Positions 17,812 to 27,233 are shown, counted from the stretch's first letter. The stretch is 64,000 bases of DNA from Methylobacterium sp. J-090 (GCF_022829345.1 NZ_JAKSXV010000020.1:22321-86320); one strand, 5' to 3'. Numbers and translations are program-made. Notes: generated by a model from the sequence alone, not told the origin.

Positions 17812-18459
17812 TCAGGCGCCGCCCGCAACGTTCAGCGTCCCGTTGAGGGTTCTGACCGCCGCGATCAGGTCGTCCGTGCGTCCGCTCTGGAGCAGCGGCA
17901 CGAGGCCGGCCACCGCCGCGGGCGGCAGGTCCCACCATGCGGTCTCGAGGAGGGCCGCGACGGTGTCGGGATCGAAGCGGTGGCGCACCACACGGGCGGG
18001 GTTGCCGGCGACCACGGCGTAGGGCGGCACGTCCCGGCTCACCACGGCGTGGGCCGCCACCACGGCACCATGCCCGATGGTGACGCCCGACAGGACGAGG
18101 CAGCCCGAGCCGAGCCAGACATCGGAGCCGATGGTCACGTCACCGCGCGAGGCGTGGTACTCCGCCGGCGCGTCGAGGCCCGGCCACAGGCCCGCCATGG
18201 CGGCGAACGGGTAGGTCGAGACCCAGTCGAGGCGGTGCCCGCCGCCCAGCAGGATCTCGACCTTGTCGGCGATGGAACAAAACCGGCCGATCGTCAGCCG
18301 CCGGCCGGATTCGGGAAATCGCACCTTCGGGCGTCCGTAGGAGTACGCGCCGATGGAGAACCCGTGGCGTTTCGCCAATCCGGCGAGGTGAATCCGGGTC
18401 TCGTTGTGCGGGTTGCGCCCACTCCGCAGGCGGTGCAACAGGGTCTTCAATCGACGCAC
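17812..18459 (-). CDS. CatB-related left-handed beta-helix O-acetyltransferase
   Basis: Hexapeptide-repeat acyltransferase of the xenobiotic acetyltransferase (CatB/Vat) type, about 215 aa from a GTG at 18459. Repeats include RLTIGRFCSIADKVEILLGG and, after the loop bearing HRLDWVSTYPF, VTIGSDVWLGSGCLVLSGV and VTIGHGAVVAAHAVVSRDV, ending in VVAGNPARVVR. The His at the start of HRLDW is in the usual catalytic place. It transfers an acetyl group from acetyl-CoA to a hydroxyl on a sugar, antibiotic or surface glycan; the substrate is unknown. No ATG fits and the GTG lacks a strong ribosome-binding site, so the start is provisional. The frame continues for over 900 codons upstream only as an antisense shadow of the malic enzyme gene. 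Confidence 0.85.
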   Translation of the reverse strand: MRRLKTLLHRLRSGRNPHNETRIHLAGLAKRHGFSIGAYSYGRPKVRFPESGRRLTIGRFCSIADKVEILLGGGHRLDWVSTYPFAAMAGLWPGLDAPAEYHASRGDVTIGSDVWLGSGCLVLSGVTIGHGAVVAAHAVVSRDVPPYAVVAGNPARVVRHRFDPDTVAALLETAWWDLPPAAVAGLVPLLQSGRTDDLIAAVRTLNGTLNVAGGA

Positions 18460-18522
18460 CCCGGACCCGACCGGAACGGTGCTCCAAAGCGCGCGCGGCG
18501 CAACATCCAGGGAGTGAGGCCC

Positions 18523-20856
18523 ATGGGCGACAACATGTCCGACGATCTCAAGTCCGGGGCGCTCGTCTACCACCGCCTGCCGCGTCCCGGAAAGCTCGAG
18601 ATCCAGGCCACCAAGCCGCTGGGCAACCAGCGCGACCTGGCGCTGGCCTATTCCCCCGGCGTCGCCGCCGCCTGCGAGGCCATCGCGGCCGATCCGCAGG
18701 AGGCCGCCACCCTCACCATCCGCCAGAACCTGGTCGCCGTCCTCACCAACGGCACGGCGGTGCTGGGCTTGGGGAATATCGGCCCCCTGGCGTCGAAGCC
18801 CGTGATGGAGGGCAAGGCGGTCCTGTTCAAGAAGTTCGCCGGCATCGACGTGTTCGACATCGAGGTCGCTCAGAACGACGTCTCCAAGCTCGTCGACGTC
18901 GTCTGCGCCCTGGAGCCGACCTTCGGCGGCATCAACCTCGAGGACATCAAGGCGCCCGAGTGCTTCGAAGTCGAGGAGCAGTGCCGGGCCCGAATGAACA
19001 TCCCGGTCTTCCACGACGATCAGCACGGCACCGCCATCATCGTGGCGGCGGCCGTCCTCAACGCGCTGGAACTCGCCGGCAAGCAGCTCGGCGACGTCCG
19101 CATCGTCACCTCGGGCGCGGGCGCCGCTGCGCTCGCCTGCCTCAACCTCCTCGTCTCCCTCGGGGCGAAGGTGGAGAACATCACCGTCACCGACATCAAG
19201 GGCGTGGTCTACAAGGGCCGTGCCGAGCTGATGGACCGCTGGAAGGACATCTACGCGCAGGAGACCGAGGCCCGGACCCTGGCCGAGGTGATCCCGGGCG
19301 CGGACGTGTTCATCGGCCTCTCGGCCGGCGGCGTCCTCAAGCCCGAATACCTCGAGACGATGGCGCCGAACCCGCTGATCATGGCGCTCGCCAATCCCTA
19401 CCCGGAGATCATGCCCGATCTCGCACAGGAGAAGCGCCCCGACGCGATGATCTGCACCGGGCGCTCGGACTTCCCCAACCAGGTCAACAACGTCCTGTGC
19501 TTCCCCTACATCTTCCGGGGCGCGCTCGATGTCGGCGCCACCTCGATCAACGAGGAGATGAAGCAGGCCGCCGTAAAGGCCATCGCGGCGCTCGCCCGCG
19601 AGACGCCGTCCGACGTGGTCGCCCGCGCCTATGGCGGCGAGGCCCGTCCGTTCGGCCCGCGCTCCCTGATCCCGAGCCCGTTCGACCCGCGCCTGATCCT
19701 GCGCATCGCCCCGGCGGTCGCTCAGGCGGCCATGGATTCGGGCGTCGCCGGCCGGCCCGTGGAGAACCTCCAGGCCTACACCGACAGCCTCGACCGCTTC
19801 GTGCACCGCTCGGGCTTCATCATGAAGCCGATCTTCTCCAAGGCCAAGGAGAACCCCAAGCGGGTCATCTACGCCGAGGGCGAGGACGAGCGCGTCCTGC
19901 GCGCCGCACAGGCCATCATCGAGGACGGGGTGGCGCGGCCCATCCTGGTCGGACGCCCGCGCGTCATCGAGACCCGGATCAAGCGCTTCGGCCTCACCCT
20001 GCGCCAGGGCGAGCATTTCGACCTCATCGATCCCGAGGACGATCCGCGCTACCGCGACTACGTCGCCACCTACCTCGAGGTCGCCGGCCGGCGCGGCATC
20101 ACCCCCGACGCCGCCCGCACCCTGGTGCGCACCAACACCACCGTGATCGGCGCGATCGCCGTGCGCCGGGGCGAGGCGGACGCCCTGATCTGCGGCCTGG
20201 AGGGCCGGTTCGAGACGCGTCTGCGGGTGATCCGCGACGTGATCGGCATGGCACCGGGCGTTCTCGATTTTGCCGCCATGAGCCTGATCGTGACGAAGAA
20301 GGGCGCCTATTTCCTCGCCGACACCCATGTGCGCCAGGACCCGAGCGCCGAGGAGATCGCCGACGTGGCGGTGGCCTGCGCCGAGCACGTCCGCCGCTTC
20401 GGCCTCACCCCGAAGATCGCGCTCCTCAGCCATTCGGATTTCGGCCAGTCGGATTCGCGCTCGTCCCTGAAGATGCGCTCGGCCCTGGGCCTGATCCGGT
20501 CCCGGGATCCCAACCTGCAGGTGGATGGCGAGATGCAGGCCGACACCGCCCTCTCGGAACTCATCCGCGACCGGGTGATGCCGAGCTCCTACCTCAAGGG
20601 CGCGGCCAACGTGCTGATCCTGCCGAACCTGGATGCCGCCAACATCGCCTTCCAGTTCGCTAAGGTTCTGGCCGACGCCCTGCCGGTGGGGCCGCTCCTC
20701 ATCGGTCCGGCCAAGCCCGCCCACATCCTGTCGCCCTCGGTGACGGCGCGCGGCATCGTCAACATCACCGCCGCCGCCGTGGTCGAAGCCCAGGCCGGTG
20801 ACGTGAGCGCCACCACGGCCCTGGCCGAGCCGGGTGCCGGATCGACCGCCGAGTAA
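18523..20856 (+). CDS. maeB: Malic enzyme with C-terminal phosphotransacetylase-like domain
   Basis: NADP-type malic enzyme that oxidatively decarboxylates malate to pyruvate, supplying NADPH and C3 units. It is 777 aa, the size of the MaeB/Tme class. The malic N-terminal domain carries [16 protein letters not shown] and the metal-site region [12 protein letters not shown], followed by the dinucleotide-binding domain ([13 protein letters not shown]). From about residue 430 a PTA_PTB domain begins ([18 protein letters not shown]); in this class it is regulatory (acetyl-CoA sensing) rather than a working phosphotransacetylase. GGAG at 18511 supports the ATG at 18523; an alternative ATG lies 12 nt later. 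The gene ends in a strong terminator. Confidence 0.95.
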   Translation: MGDNMSDDLKSGALVYHRLPRPGKLEIQATKPLGNQRDLALAYSPGVAAACEAIAADPQEAATLTIRQNLVAVLTNGTAVLGLGNIGPLASKPVMEGKAVLFKKFAGIDVFDIEVAQNDVSKLVDVVCALEPTFGGINLEDIKAPECFEVEEQCRARMNIPVFHDDQHGTAIIVAAAVLNALELAGKQLGDVRIVTSGAGAAALACLNLLVSLGAKVENITVTDIKGVVYKGRAELMDRWKDIYAQETEARTLAEVIPGADVFIGLSAGGVLKPEYLETMAPNPLIMALANPYPEIMPDLAQEKRPDAMICTGRSDFPNQVNNVLCFPYIFRGALDVGATSINEEMKQAAVKAIAALARETPSDVVARAYGGEARPFGPRSLIPSPFDPRLILRIAPAVAQAAMDSGVAGRPVENLQAYTDSLDRFVHRSGFIMKPIFSKAKENPKRVIYAEGEDERVLRAAQAIIEDGVARPILVGRPRVIETRIKRFGLTLRQGEHFDLIDPEDDPRYRDYVATYLEVAGRRGITPDAARTLVRTNTTVIGAIAVRRGEADALICGLEGRFETRLRVIRDVIGMAPGVLDFAAMSLIVTKKGAYFLADTHVRQDPSAEEIADVAVACAEHVRRFGLTPKIALLSHSDFGQSDSRSSLKMRSALGLIRSRDPNLQVDGEMQADTALSELIRDRVMPSSYLKGAANVLILPNLDAANIAFQFAKVLADALPVGPLLIGPAKPAHILSPSVTARGIVNITAAAVVEAQAGDVSATTALAEPGAGSTAE

Positions 20857-20885
20857 TCTCGGCGGGCGCGATCGATCCGAAAAAA

Positions 20886-20911
20886 AGGCCCCCGGAGCGA
20901 TCCGGGGGCCT
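20886..20911 (+). terminator. Rho-independent terminator after maeB
   Basis: Perfect 11-bp stem (AGGCCCCCGGA at 20886-20896, its complement at 20901-20911) with a GCGA loop, flanked by an A-run upstream and TTTCTC downstream. The A-run also makes it usable in the opposite direction for the membrane-protein gene that ends at 20960. Confidence 0.9.
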
Positions 20912-20959
20912 TTCTCGTTCGGGCGTGTCCGCCGGCCGTGGGCCGGCGGGAAGGTCCGG

Positions 20960-21877
20960 TCAGTCGCGGCGGGTGCCGTAAGCGAGCGCCGCGTCGACGG
21001 TACCGAAGCGGCCGCCGAGGAAGGCGGCGAGCGCGCCGAGGACCAGGGCGAGGGCGCCATAGAGCGCGCCCTGGGTTGCGGCGCTGCGGGTCGCCTCGGC
21101 GGCGGCGGCGGCCTTCTGCTTCGCCTCGGCCGCGGCCTGCTCGTACTGCTTGCGGTAATCCTGGACCTGAGCCTTGGCCTCGTCGGGCGAGATGCCCTGC
21201 GCCTTCGCGAGGGCATCCGCGGCGCGGGCCTCGGCCTGGGCCTGCTGGGCGGCGTCACCCGACAGATAGGCGCGCACGGCCTGGGCCGCCGTATCGCGCA
21301 GGGCGGCCGGGTCCTGGCCGCCCGAGGTCTGGCGGACCTTGTTCTCGATGCCGTCGAGGGGATTCGTCAGCTTTGTGAGCGAGGGCGCGGCCGTCTGGGC
21401 TGCCGTCTGAGCGGCACCGCCGAGGGCCGAACCCGCGCCGCCGATGACGCTGGAGATACCACCGAACGCGCCGCCGATGAGGCTGCCGGCCGCGGAGGTG
21501 AGCAGGTAGACGATGACGAGGGTGGTCACGGCCCAGGAGACGAGGCCGTGATAGCCGCTGGTGCCGGCCGAGGGCTTGCCCGACAGGCGTCCGGCGAGAA
21601 ACCCGCCGATGAGCGAGGCGACGATGCCCGAGACGACCCACCAGAGGCCCGCGCCCGTGGAGAGGCTGGCGGCGGTGGGGGTGTCGTTGCCCGTGGGGTT
21701 CAGGGTCGAGAGACCGATGCCGAGGCCGACCATGTTGAGGATCATCTGCGCCACCAGCGCGATGACGGCACCCGCGAAGATGGCGCCCCAGGACACTTGG
21801 TTCAGCGGGAGCGTGCTGCGCGGCTCGATGATGGCGGCCGTCGATGCGACGGGCGTGCGTGTGGGTATGACGGCCAA
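20960..21877 (-). CDS. Integral membrane protein with Ala-rich soluble insert (PhnA-like annotation)
   Basis: 305 aa. Hydrophobic segments lie at about 30-55 (GAIFAGAVIALVAQMILNMV), 75-98, 110-132 and 270-292. Between residues about 150 and 265 there is a long polar, Ala/Gln-rich, probably coiled-coil stretch (AQQAQAEARAADALAKAQG, YRKQYEQAAAEAKQKAAA). Homologous membrane proteins are often labelled PhnA-like in alphaproteobacterial genomes without functional evidence. It converges on maeB across the shared terminator. A 12-bp tandem repeat lies just upstream of its start. Confidence 0.78.
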   Translation of the reverse strand: MAVIPTRTPVASTAAIIEPRSTLPLNQVSWGAIFAGAVIALVAQMILNMVGLGIGLSTLNPTGNDTPTAASLSTGAGLWWVVSGIVASLIGGFLAGRLSGKPSAGTSGYHGLVSWAVTTLVIVYLLTSAAGSLIGGAFGGISSVIGGAGSALGGAAQTAAQTAAPSLTKLTNPLDGIENKVRQTSGGQDPAALRDTAAQAVRAYLSGDAAQQAQAEARAADALAKAQGISPDEAKAQVQDYRKQYEQAAAEAKQKAAAAAEATRSAATQGALYGALALVLGALAAFLGGRFGTVDAALAYGTRRD

Positions 21878-21889
21878 AGGGAACTCCTG

Positions 21890-21922
21890 GGGACTTGGAT
21901 CGGGACTTGGATCGGGACTGGG
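21890..21922. repeat. Short 12-bp tandem repeat upstream of the membrane protein gene
   Basis: Two exact copies of GGGACTTGGATC (21890-21901 and 21902-21913) and a partial third, directly in the 5' leader of the minus-strand gene that starts at 21877. The rest of the 329-bp gap (21878-22206) contains the tRNA terminator and nothing else I recognise. Confidence 0.6.
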
Positions 21923-22157
21923 CGCCGGGACGACTCACGCCGGTCGCAGGGACGCGGCGCGGCGCGATGGCGGAGGGATGGAGGCGATGAACCGGATGGC
22001 GCACGATCGGGCACACCCTGCCCGTTTGCACGCCATCACACGACAGCGCCGGTCCCAACGTGCGGTTCCGGGAAATGTTCGCGGCCTTTCGCCGTTCCTG
22101 TCCGGGCCCGGCTTACGAGACGCTCCCGGCCAGCTGGAAATCCTCGGCCCAAAACGC

Positions 22158-22178
22158 AAAAACGGCCCCGAAGGACCG
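22158..22178 (-). terminator. Rho-independent terminator of the tRNA-Gly unit
   Basis: Read on the minus strand, CGGTCC-TTCG-GGGCCG forms a 6-bp stem (one G-U pair) with a stable UUCG-type loop, followed at once by TTTTT. It begins about 29 nt after the CCA end of the second tRNA, as expected for the end of the transcript. Confidence 0.75.
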
Positions 22179-22206
22179 CCATGAAGCTTAGGCAATTTGG
22201 GAGAAT

Positions 22207-22281
22207 TGGAGCGGGCGAAGGGATTCGAACCCTCGACCCCAACCTTGGCAAGGTTGTGCTCTACCCCTGAGCTACACCCGC
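22207..22281 (-). tRNA. tRNA-Gly(GCC), distal copy
   Basis: 75 nt including an encoded CCA end. The acceptor stem GCGGGTG pairs with CGCCCGC (one G-T wobble). The D-arm holds TAGCTCAGGGGTAGAGC, the anticodon loop TTGCCAA gives anticodon GCC, and the T-arm has GGTTCGAATCC. It is identical to the copy 100 bp upstream and lies in the same transcription unit. Confidence 0.97.
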
Positions 22282-22381
22282 TCACACCACGATGCCGGCA
22301 CGAAGCCAACGATCGGGACCGTCGTATTCACAATGCCGAGCGGCCTGGGTGAGCCATGGCATCGCGTCGTCTGGGATGAAT

Positions 22382-22456
22382 TGGAGCGGGCGAAGGGATT
22401 CGAACCCTCGACCCCAACCTTGGCAAGGTTGTGCTCTACCCCTGAGCTACACCCGC
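22382..22456 (-). tRNA. tRNA-Gly(GCC), promoter-proximal copy
   Basis: 75 nt with encoded CCA, identical in sequence to the distal copy: GCGGGTG acceptor stem, GCC anticodon in a TTGCCAA loop and GGTTCGAATCC T-arm. It lies about 45 nt downstream of the predicted transcription start from the TTGCAA/TTTAGA promoter. Confidence 0.97.
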
Positions 22457-22507
22457 TCACAACCGCGCCGCTGGTGGAAAGACCCGCCGGCGGCCCCGGA
22501 CGGCGTC

Positions 22508-22536
22508 TCTAAACACCATTCCGCGGAGCGTTGCAA
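22508..22536 (-). promoter_or_regulatory. Promoter of the tRNA-Gly pair
   Basis: On the minus strand, TTGCAA (22536-22531), a spacer of exactly 17 nt, then TTTAGA (22513-22508). This is a good vegetative sigma-type promoter for an alphaproteobacterium. The predicted start near 22501 leaves a 5' leader of about 45 nt before the first tRNA. Confidence 0.65.
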
Positions 22537-22582
22537 GGGCCGGAGGACCGATTCCCGTAGCCGGCGCCTCTTGCGGGATTTG

Positions 22583-23053
22583 CTACCATTGCGCCGGCGG
22601 GGGCTCGCCGTCGCGAATCTCACGCAGGCGCGCGCGGGTGGCCCGCGTCGTCGCTTCGGGCAGGGCATCGAGGGGGAAGAACCCGCACTCGGCGATCTCC
22701 CGATCGGGGATCTTCGGGGCCGGCACGGAAAAGGCGGGCGCCACATAGAGGGCGACGTGGTCGCGGCCTGCCGCCGCCCCGTTGTGGTAGAACCCGTGGA
22801 GCCGCAGGGCCCGAGCCGGATCGACGACGATCCCGGCCTCCTCCTCGAACTCGCGGATCATCGCCGCGACGGCGCTCTCCCCCACCTCGATCCCGCCGCC
22901 GGGCAGGTGCCAGCCGGCGATGTAGGTGTGCCGCACGAGGCAGACACGGCCCTGCCCGTCGATGGCCGCGCCGCGCACGCCGAGGGTCATGCCGCGCGTG
23001 GCAAGCGCGCCGAGGTGGAACAGCCGCCGCAGGAGCGGTCGGTCCAGAAGCAT
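22583..23053 (-). CDS. Nudix hydrolase
   Basis: 156-aa pyrophosphohydrolase of the Nudix family, acting on a nucleoside diphosphate linked to another moiety. The Nudix box spans residues 53-75 (G53, E59, R67-E68, E71-E72, G74), following HTYIAGWHLPGG, and all signature residues are present. The N-terminal LLDRPLLRRLFHLG is an amphipathic lead-in often seen in this alphaproteobacterial subgroup. The FAH-family gene starts upstream in the same direction and ends 2 nt before this start, so the two are probably co-transcribed. The substrate is not predictable. Confidence 0.92.
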   Translation of the reverse strand: MLLDRPLLRRLFHLGALATRGMTLGVRGAAIDGQGRVCLVRHTYIAGWHLPGGGIEVGESAVAAMIREFEEEAGIVVDPARALRLHGFYHNGAAAGRDHVALYVAPAFSVPAPKIPDREIAECGFFPLDALPEATTRATRARLREIRDGEPPPAQW

Positions 23054-23055
23054 CC

Positions 23056-23754
23056 TCAGACGACCCGCAAGGCGATGGCGCCGAGGCCGTCGATGGCCGC
23101 GCGCATGGTCCGGCCCCGCGTCACCGCGCCGACGCCGGACGGCGTGCCGGTGAAGATGAGATCGCCGGGATGCAGGGTGAAGTAGGCCGACAGGTAGGCG
23201 ATCTGCTCAGGGACAGACCACAGCATCTCCGAGAGATCGCCGCGCTGGCGCTCGGTGCCGTCGACGGCCAGGGTGATGGCACCCCGGTCCGGGTGGCCGA
23301 TGGCCGAGGCGGGGTGTAACGGGCCGATGGGGGCGGAGGCGTCGCCCGCCTTGGCCAGATCCCACGGCCGGGCGAGGCGCTTGGCCTCGTCCTGGACATC
23401 GCGCCGGGTCATGTCGAGGCCGACCGCGTAGCCGTAGACATGATCGAGGGCGGAGGCCTCCGCGATGTCGGCGCCCCCCACGGACAGGGCCGCCACCATC
23501 TCCACCTCGAAATGGTAGTTCTCCGTGCGCGGCGGATAAGGGTGATCGACGGCTTCTGAGCCGGCCACGATCTGGAGGGCGTCGGCGGGCTTCATGAAGA
23601 AGAACGGCGGCTCGCGCTCGGGGTCCTTGCCCATCTCGCGGGCATGCGCCGCGTAGTTGCGCCCGACGCAGTAGACGCGCCGGACGGGGAACAGGTCCGC
23701 GCTGCCGACGATGGGCAGGGCGATGCGCGGCGGGTTGGGGATCACGGACAGCAT
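23056..23754 (-). CDS. Fumarylacetoacetate hydrolase family protein
   Basis: 232-aa FAH-fold hydrolase or decarboxylase. Landmarks are VYCVGRNYAAHAREMG, PFFFMKPADAL, the metal-binding HFEVEMVAAL (paired Glu), GYAVGLDMTRRDVQ and the C-terminal LIFTGTPSGVGAV. The size and order match the short FAHD1/YcgM group, which act as acylpyruvases or oxaloacetate decarboxylases. The start at 23754 (MLSVIPNPPR) is the last ATG before the conserved part; the frame is open far upstream only as antisense to the FAD-linked dehydrogenase. It is divergent from that dehydrogenase over 129 bp and precedes the Nudix gene by 2 nt. Confidence 0.92.
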   Translation of the reverse strand: MLSVIPNPPRIALPIVGSADLFPVRRVYCVGRNYAAHAREMGKDPEREPPFFFMKPADALQIVAGSEAVDHPYPPRTENYHFEVEMVAALSVGGADIAEASALDHVYGYAVGLDMTRRDVQDEAKRLARPWDLAKAGDASAPIGPLHPASAIGHPDRGAITLAVDGTERQRGDLSEMLWSVPEQIAYLSAYFTLHPGDLIFTGTPSGVGAVTRGRTMRAAIDGLGAIALRVV

Positions 23755-23883
23755 CGTTGGAGTCTCCCAGATCTCGGATGCGCGGCGGCCGGCCCTGCAC
23801 AGCGGCCGCGCGCTCCCTATCATAGGGGGAGCGCCCGGCCGCGCCATCCCGGCGGCGGTGGGCGGCCTGCCCGGGATGTTCGC

Positions 23884-25326
23884 GTGCCCTCCTCCGCTCT
23901 CCTCGCCGCGCTGACCGACCGCCTCGGAGCGGCCCACGTCCTGACGGCGCCCGAGGATCTGGAGTCCTACCTCGTGGAGACCCGCGGGCTCCATCGGGGC
24001 CAGGCGCTCGCCGTGGCGCGTCCGGCCGACACGGCCGAGGTCGCCTTCGTCGTGGAGCGATGCGCCGCCGCGCGGGTGCCTGTGGTGGCCCAGGGCGGCA
24101 ACACTGGTCTCGTCGGCGGCGGCGTGCCCCAGGGCGGGATCGTCCTGTCGCTCACCCGCCTCGCCCGGGTGCGCGCCGTCGACCCGGTCAACGCCACCAT
24201 CACCGTCGAGGCGGGCGTCACCCTGGCGGACGTCCAGGCGGCGGCGGACGGGGCCGGGATGCTGTTTCCCCTGTCGCTCGCCTCGGAGGGCTCGTGCCGC
24301 ATCGGCGGCAACCTCGCGACCAATGCCGGCGGGACGGCGGTTCTGGCCTACGGCAACGCCCGCGACCTCGTGCTCGGCCTCGAAGTGGTGCTGGCCGACG
24401 GCCGGGTCTGGAACGGGCTGAAAGGCCTGCGCAAGGACAATGCCGGCTACGACCTCAAGCAGCTCTTCGTCGGTTCGGAAGGCACCCTCGGCATCATCAC
24501 CGCCGCCGTCCTGAAGCTGTTCCCCAAGCCCCTGAGTCGGGGCGTCGGCTTCGTCGGCCTCGCCGACCCGGCCGCGGCACTCGCCCTGTTCGCGCAGCTC
24601 CGCGCCCGGGCCGGGCGCGATCTCACCGCCTTCGAGGTGATCCCGCCCTTCGGCCTGGAGATCGTCCTGCGCCACACGCCGGGCGCGACGCCGCCGCTCG
24701 CGGGCCGGCACGGCACCTACGCCCTCGTCGAGTTCTCCTCGACGCGGCCCGACGCCCCGGCCGCCGAGGCCCTGGAGGCGGCGCTCGCCGAGGCCATCGA
24801 GGCCGGCTTCGTGGAGGACGCGACGCTTGGCGCCAGCGAGGCCCGGAACCAGGCCCTGTGGGCGCTTCGCGAAAACCTGTCGGAGGTGCAGCGGCGCGAG
24901 GGCGGCTCGATCAAGCACGACGTCTCGGTGCCGCTCTCGGCGCTTCCCGAATTCCTCGACACGGCGACGCGGGCCTGCGAGGCGGCAATGCCGGGCCTGC
25001 GCGTCTGCGCCTTCGGGCATTTCGGCGACGGCAACATCCACTTCAACCTGAGCCAGCCTGTCGGCATGGACCGGGCGGCGTTCCTCGGCCAGTGGAGCCG
25101 CTTCAACCGCATCGTCCACGACGTGGTGGAAAGTCTCGGCGGCTCCATCGCCGCCGAGCACGGGGTCGGCCTGATCAAGCGCGACGAACTCGCCCATTAC
25201 GCCGACCCCGTCGCCCTCGACCTCATGCGCCGGGTCAAGGCGGCGCTCGATCCGCACGGCCTGCTCAATCCCGGCAAGGTCGTGGTGCCCGAGGGCGGCG
25301 GGCCGCCCGCCCTGCCCCCGGCCTGA
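23884..25326 (+). CDS. FAD-linked D-2-hydroxyacid dehydrogenase (GlcD/D2HGDH-like)
   Basis: 480 aa from a GTG start. The N-terminal FAD-binding_4 (PCMH-type) domain contains VVAQGGNTGLVGGGVPQGG and the segment CRIGGNLATNAGGTAVLAYG. The C-terminal FAD-oxidase domain carries AFGHFGDGNIHFNLSQP and AAEHGVGLIKRDEL, the metal and substrate site of the family. Members oxidise D-2-hydroxyglutarate, D-lactate or glycolate; reading alone cannot choose, though a stand-alone single-chain enzyme favours D-2-hydroxyglutarate or D-lactate over the multi-subunit GlcDEF. The GTG is the first in-frame start after antisense-like sequence. It is divergent from the FAH-family gene. Confidence 0.9.
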   Translation: MPSSALLAALTDRLGAAHVLTAPEDLESYLVETRGLHRGQALAVARPADTAEVAFVVERCAAARVPVVAQGGNTGLVGGGVPQGGIVLSLTRLARVRAVDPVNATITVEAGVTLADVQAAADGAGMLFPLSLASEGSCRIGGNLATNAGGTAVLAYGNARDLVLGLEVVLADGRVWNGLKGLRKDNAGYDLKQLFVGSEGTLGIITAAVLKLFPKPLSRGVGFVGLADPAAALALFAQLRARAGRDLTAFEVIPPFGLEIVLRHTPGATPPLAGRHGTYALVEFSSTRPDAPAAEALEAALAEAIEAGFVEDATLGASEARNQALWALRENLSEVQRREGGSIKHDVSVPLSALPEFLDTATRACEAAMPGLRVCAFGHFGDGNIHFNLSQPVGMDRAAFLGQWSRFNRIVHDVVESLGGSIAAEHGVGLIKRDELAHYADPVALDLMRRVKAALDPHGLLNPGKVVVPEGGGPPALPPA

Positions 25327-25588
25327 TGCCCTCCGAAGATCTTTTGCCGGAACCGAAAGGCGTCTCACGGGATTGTTATTGTGCGGCGCACCAATTCCGT
25401 TCAGACTGTGTGTCGCGACGCGCCATGAATTCGGCGTCAATGGCGCCAAGGATGTGAGAGCACGGCGGTTTTCCGCGCGTTGCGGTGCGGCAGGTTACCC
25501 GGCCTTAACCGCCGCGGCGTTCAATCGCCCCGAGTGTTCGACCGTGACGCGACCCCGCCCCGTGAGGGGCACCGAAGGAGACCCGAGG

Positions 25589-25882
25589 ATGCCGACCTCT
25601 CAGGCGAGAGTTCCCACCGCCGAGGCGAGCCGCTACCTGAAGCAGCTCTGCCGGCACTGGAGCCACAAGTTCCCCGTCGAGGCCACCGACGCCGCCGGCC
25701 GCGTGCCGTTCGGCGAAGACCGGGTCTGCACCTTCGAGGCCGAGGCCGACGCCCTGCTGATGCGGGTGGCGACCCCCGATCCGGCGGCCCTGACGCGCCT
25801 CGAGAACGTGGTCTCCGATCACCTCCTGCGCTTCGCCTTCCGCGAGAACCTCGGCGAGATCACCTGGTCGCGCGCCGCTTGA
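25589..25882 (+). CDS. DUF2218 domain protein
   Basis: 97-aa small protein with the DUF2218 pattern: ASRYLKQLCRHWSHKFPVE near the N-terminus and NVVSDHLLRFAFRENLGEITW at the C-terminus. The family has no proven function; members are often near siderophore or metal genes, but no such gene is adjacent here. The ATG at 25589 is preceded by GAAGGAGACCCGAGG, a good ribosome-binding site. The 262 bp between the dehydrogenase stop and this start hold nothing I recognise. The aminopeptidase gene follows after 61 bp. Confidence 0.88.
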   Translation: MPTSQARVPTAEASRYLKQLCRHWSHKFPVEATDAAGRVPFGEDRVCTFEAEADALLMRVATPDPAALTRLENVVSDHLLRFAFRENLGEITWSRAA

Positions 25883-25943
25883 CCTGACGTCTCGGGACCT
25901 GATCTTGAGCTGACGTTCAGGATTGGATCGAGGGAGACGCGGG

Positions 25944-27218
25944 ATGGATACGCACGGTCAGGCCGGTGGAGCGGGCACGGCTCCGACGACGCATGCGGTG
26001 CGCCTTGAGCGCCTCGCGGAAGTGGCCGTCAAGGTCGGCCTCGGCTTGCGGCCGGGCCAGGAGCTCGTGATCACGGCGCCCCTGGAGACCGTCTCCCTCG
26101 TGCGGGCGATCACCGAGCAGGCCTACAAGGCCGGTGCGTCGCTCGTCACCACGTTCTACTCCGACGATGCCGCGACCCTGGCGCGCTTCGCCTACGCGCC
26201 GGAAGAGGCCTTCGACACGGCCGCGGGCTGGCTCTATTCCGGGATGGCGGAGGCCTACCGCAACGGCGCCGCGCGTCTAGCTGTGGCCGGCGACGACCCC
26301 TCGCTGCTGGCCGGACAGGACACGGCACGGGTGTCGCGGGCCAACCGGGCCCGCTCGCAGGCCTACGTGCCGGCCCTCGAGCTCATCGCCAACTTTTCCA
26401 CCAACTGGACCATCGTCTCGGCCGCGACCACGCCGTGGGCCCGCACGGTGTTCCCGGACCTGCCCGAGGACGCGGCCGTTTCCCGCCTGTGGGACGCGAT
26501 CTTCTCCGCCTCGCGGGTCGACGGACCGGATCCCATCGCCGCCTGGGAGGCGCACAACGCCGCCCTTCACGCCCGCATGGGCGCCCTCAACGCCCATCGC
26601 TTCGCAGCCCTGCGCTTCACCGGGCCGGGCACGGACCTCACCGTGGGTCTGGCCGACGACCACGAATGGTGCGGCGGCGCCTCGGTCTCGCGCAGCGGCA
26701 TCACCTGCAACGCCAACATCCCCACCGAGGAAGTGTTCACCACGCCCCACAAGGACCGGGTCGACGGGGTCGTGACGAGCACCAAACCCCTGTCCTACCA
26801 GGGCACGCTCATCGACGGCATCCGGGTGCGATTCGAGGCGGGCCGCATCGTCGAGGCCGAGGCCCGCACGGGCGGCGCGGTGCTCGCCAAGGTGCTGGAG
26901 ACCGATGCGGGCGCCCGCCAGCTCGGCGAGGTCGCCCTGGTGCCGGCCTCCTCGGCGATCTCGGCCTCGGGGCTGCTGTTCTACAACACCCTCTACGACG
27001 AGAACGCCGCGAGCCACATCGCGCTCGGCCAGGCCTACAGCAAGTGCTTCGTCAACGGCGGCGCGGAGTTCAGCGAGGCCGACCTCGTGGCGCGAGGCGC
27101 CAACCGCAGCCTGATCCACATCGACTGGATGATCGGTTCGGCCGAGATCGACGTCGACGGCCTCACGGCGGAGGGCCGGGCGATCCCGGTCATGCGCGCG
27201 GGCGAGTGGATCGACTGA
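25944..27218 (+). CDS. M29-family metallo-aminopeptidase (AmpS/AmpT-like)
   Basis: Cytoplasmic aminopeptidase of 424 aa, the usual size of the M29 family. N-terminal landmark: RLAEVAVKVGLGLRPGQELVIT. The C-terminal catalytic region shows TGPGTDLTVGLADDHEW, CNANIPTEEVFTTPHKDRVDG (Glu and His metal ligands), a Glu in GEVALVPASSAIS, NTLYDENAASHIALGQAY and HIDWMIGS, all typical. It cleaves N-terminal residues from peptides using a two-metal centre. AGGGAGACGCGGG directly precedes the ATG at 25944. A strong palindrome follows the stop. Confidence 0.94.
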   Translation: MDTHGQAGGAGTAPTTHAVRLERLAEVAVKVGLGLRPGQELVITAPLETVSLVRAITEQAYKAGASLVTTFYSDDAATLARFAYAPEEAFDTAAGWLYSGMAEAYRNGAARLAVAGDDPSLLAGQDTARVSRANRARSQAYVPALELIANFSTNWTIVSAATTPWARTVFPDLPEDAAVSRLWDAIFSASRVDGPDPIAAWEAHNAALHARMGALNAHRFAALRFTGPGTDLTVGLADDHEWCGGASVSRSGITCNANIPTEEVFTTPHKDRVDGVVTSTKPLSYQGTLIDGIRVRFEAGRIVEAEARTGGAVLAKVLETDAGARQLGEVALVPASSAISASGLLFYNTLYDENAASHIALGQAYSKCFVNGGAEFSEADLVARGANRSLIHIDWMIGSAEIDVDGLTAEGRAIPVMRAGEWID

Positions 27219-27233
27219 GCCTCGTTCCGGGAT

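Noticed and set aside
17812..21258. A very long minus-strand frame (over 1,100 codons) across maeB
   Set aside because: Only its last 215 codons match a protein family; the rest is Arg/Gly/Ala/His-biased antisense of the malic enzyme gene.
23056..25449. A 797-codon minus-strand frame across the FAD-linked dehydrogenase gene
   Set aside because: The genuine FAH-family gene is its last 232 codons; the upstream part is antisense filler.
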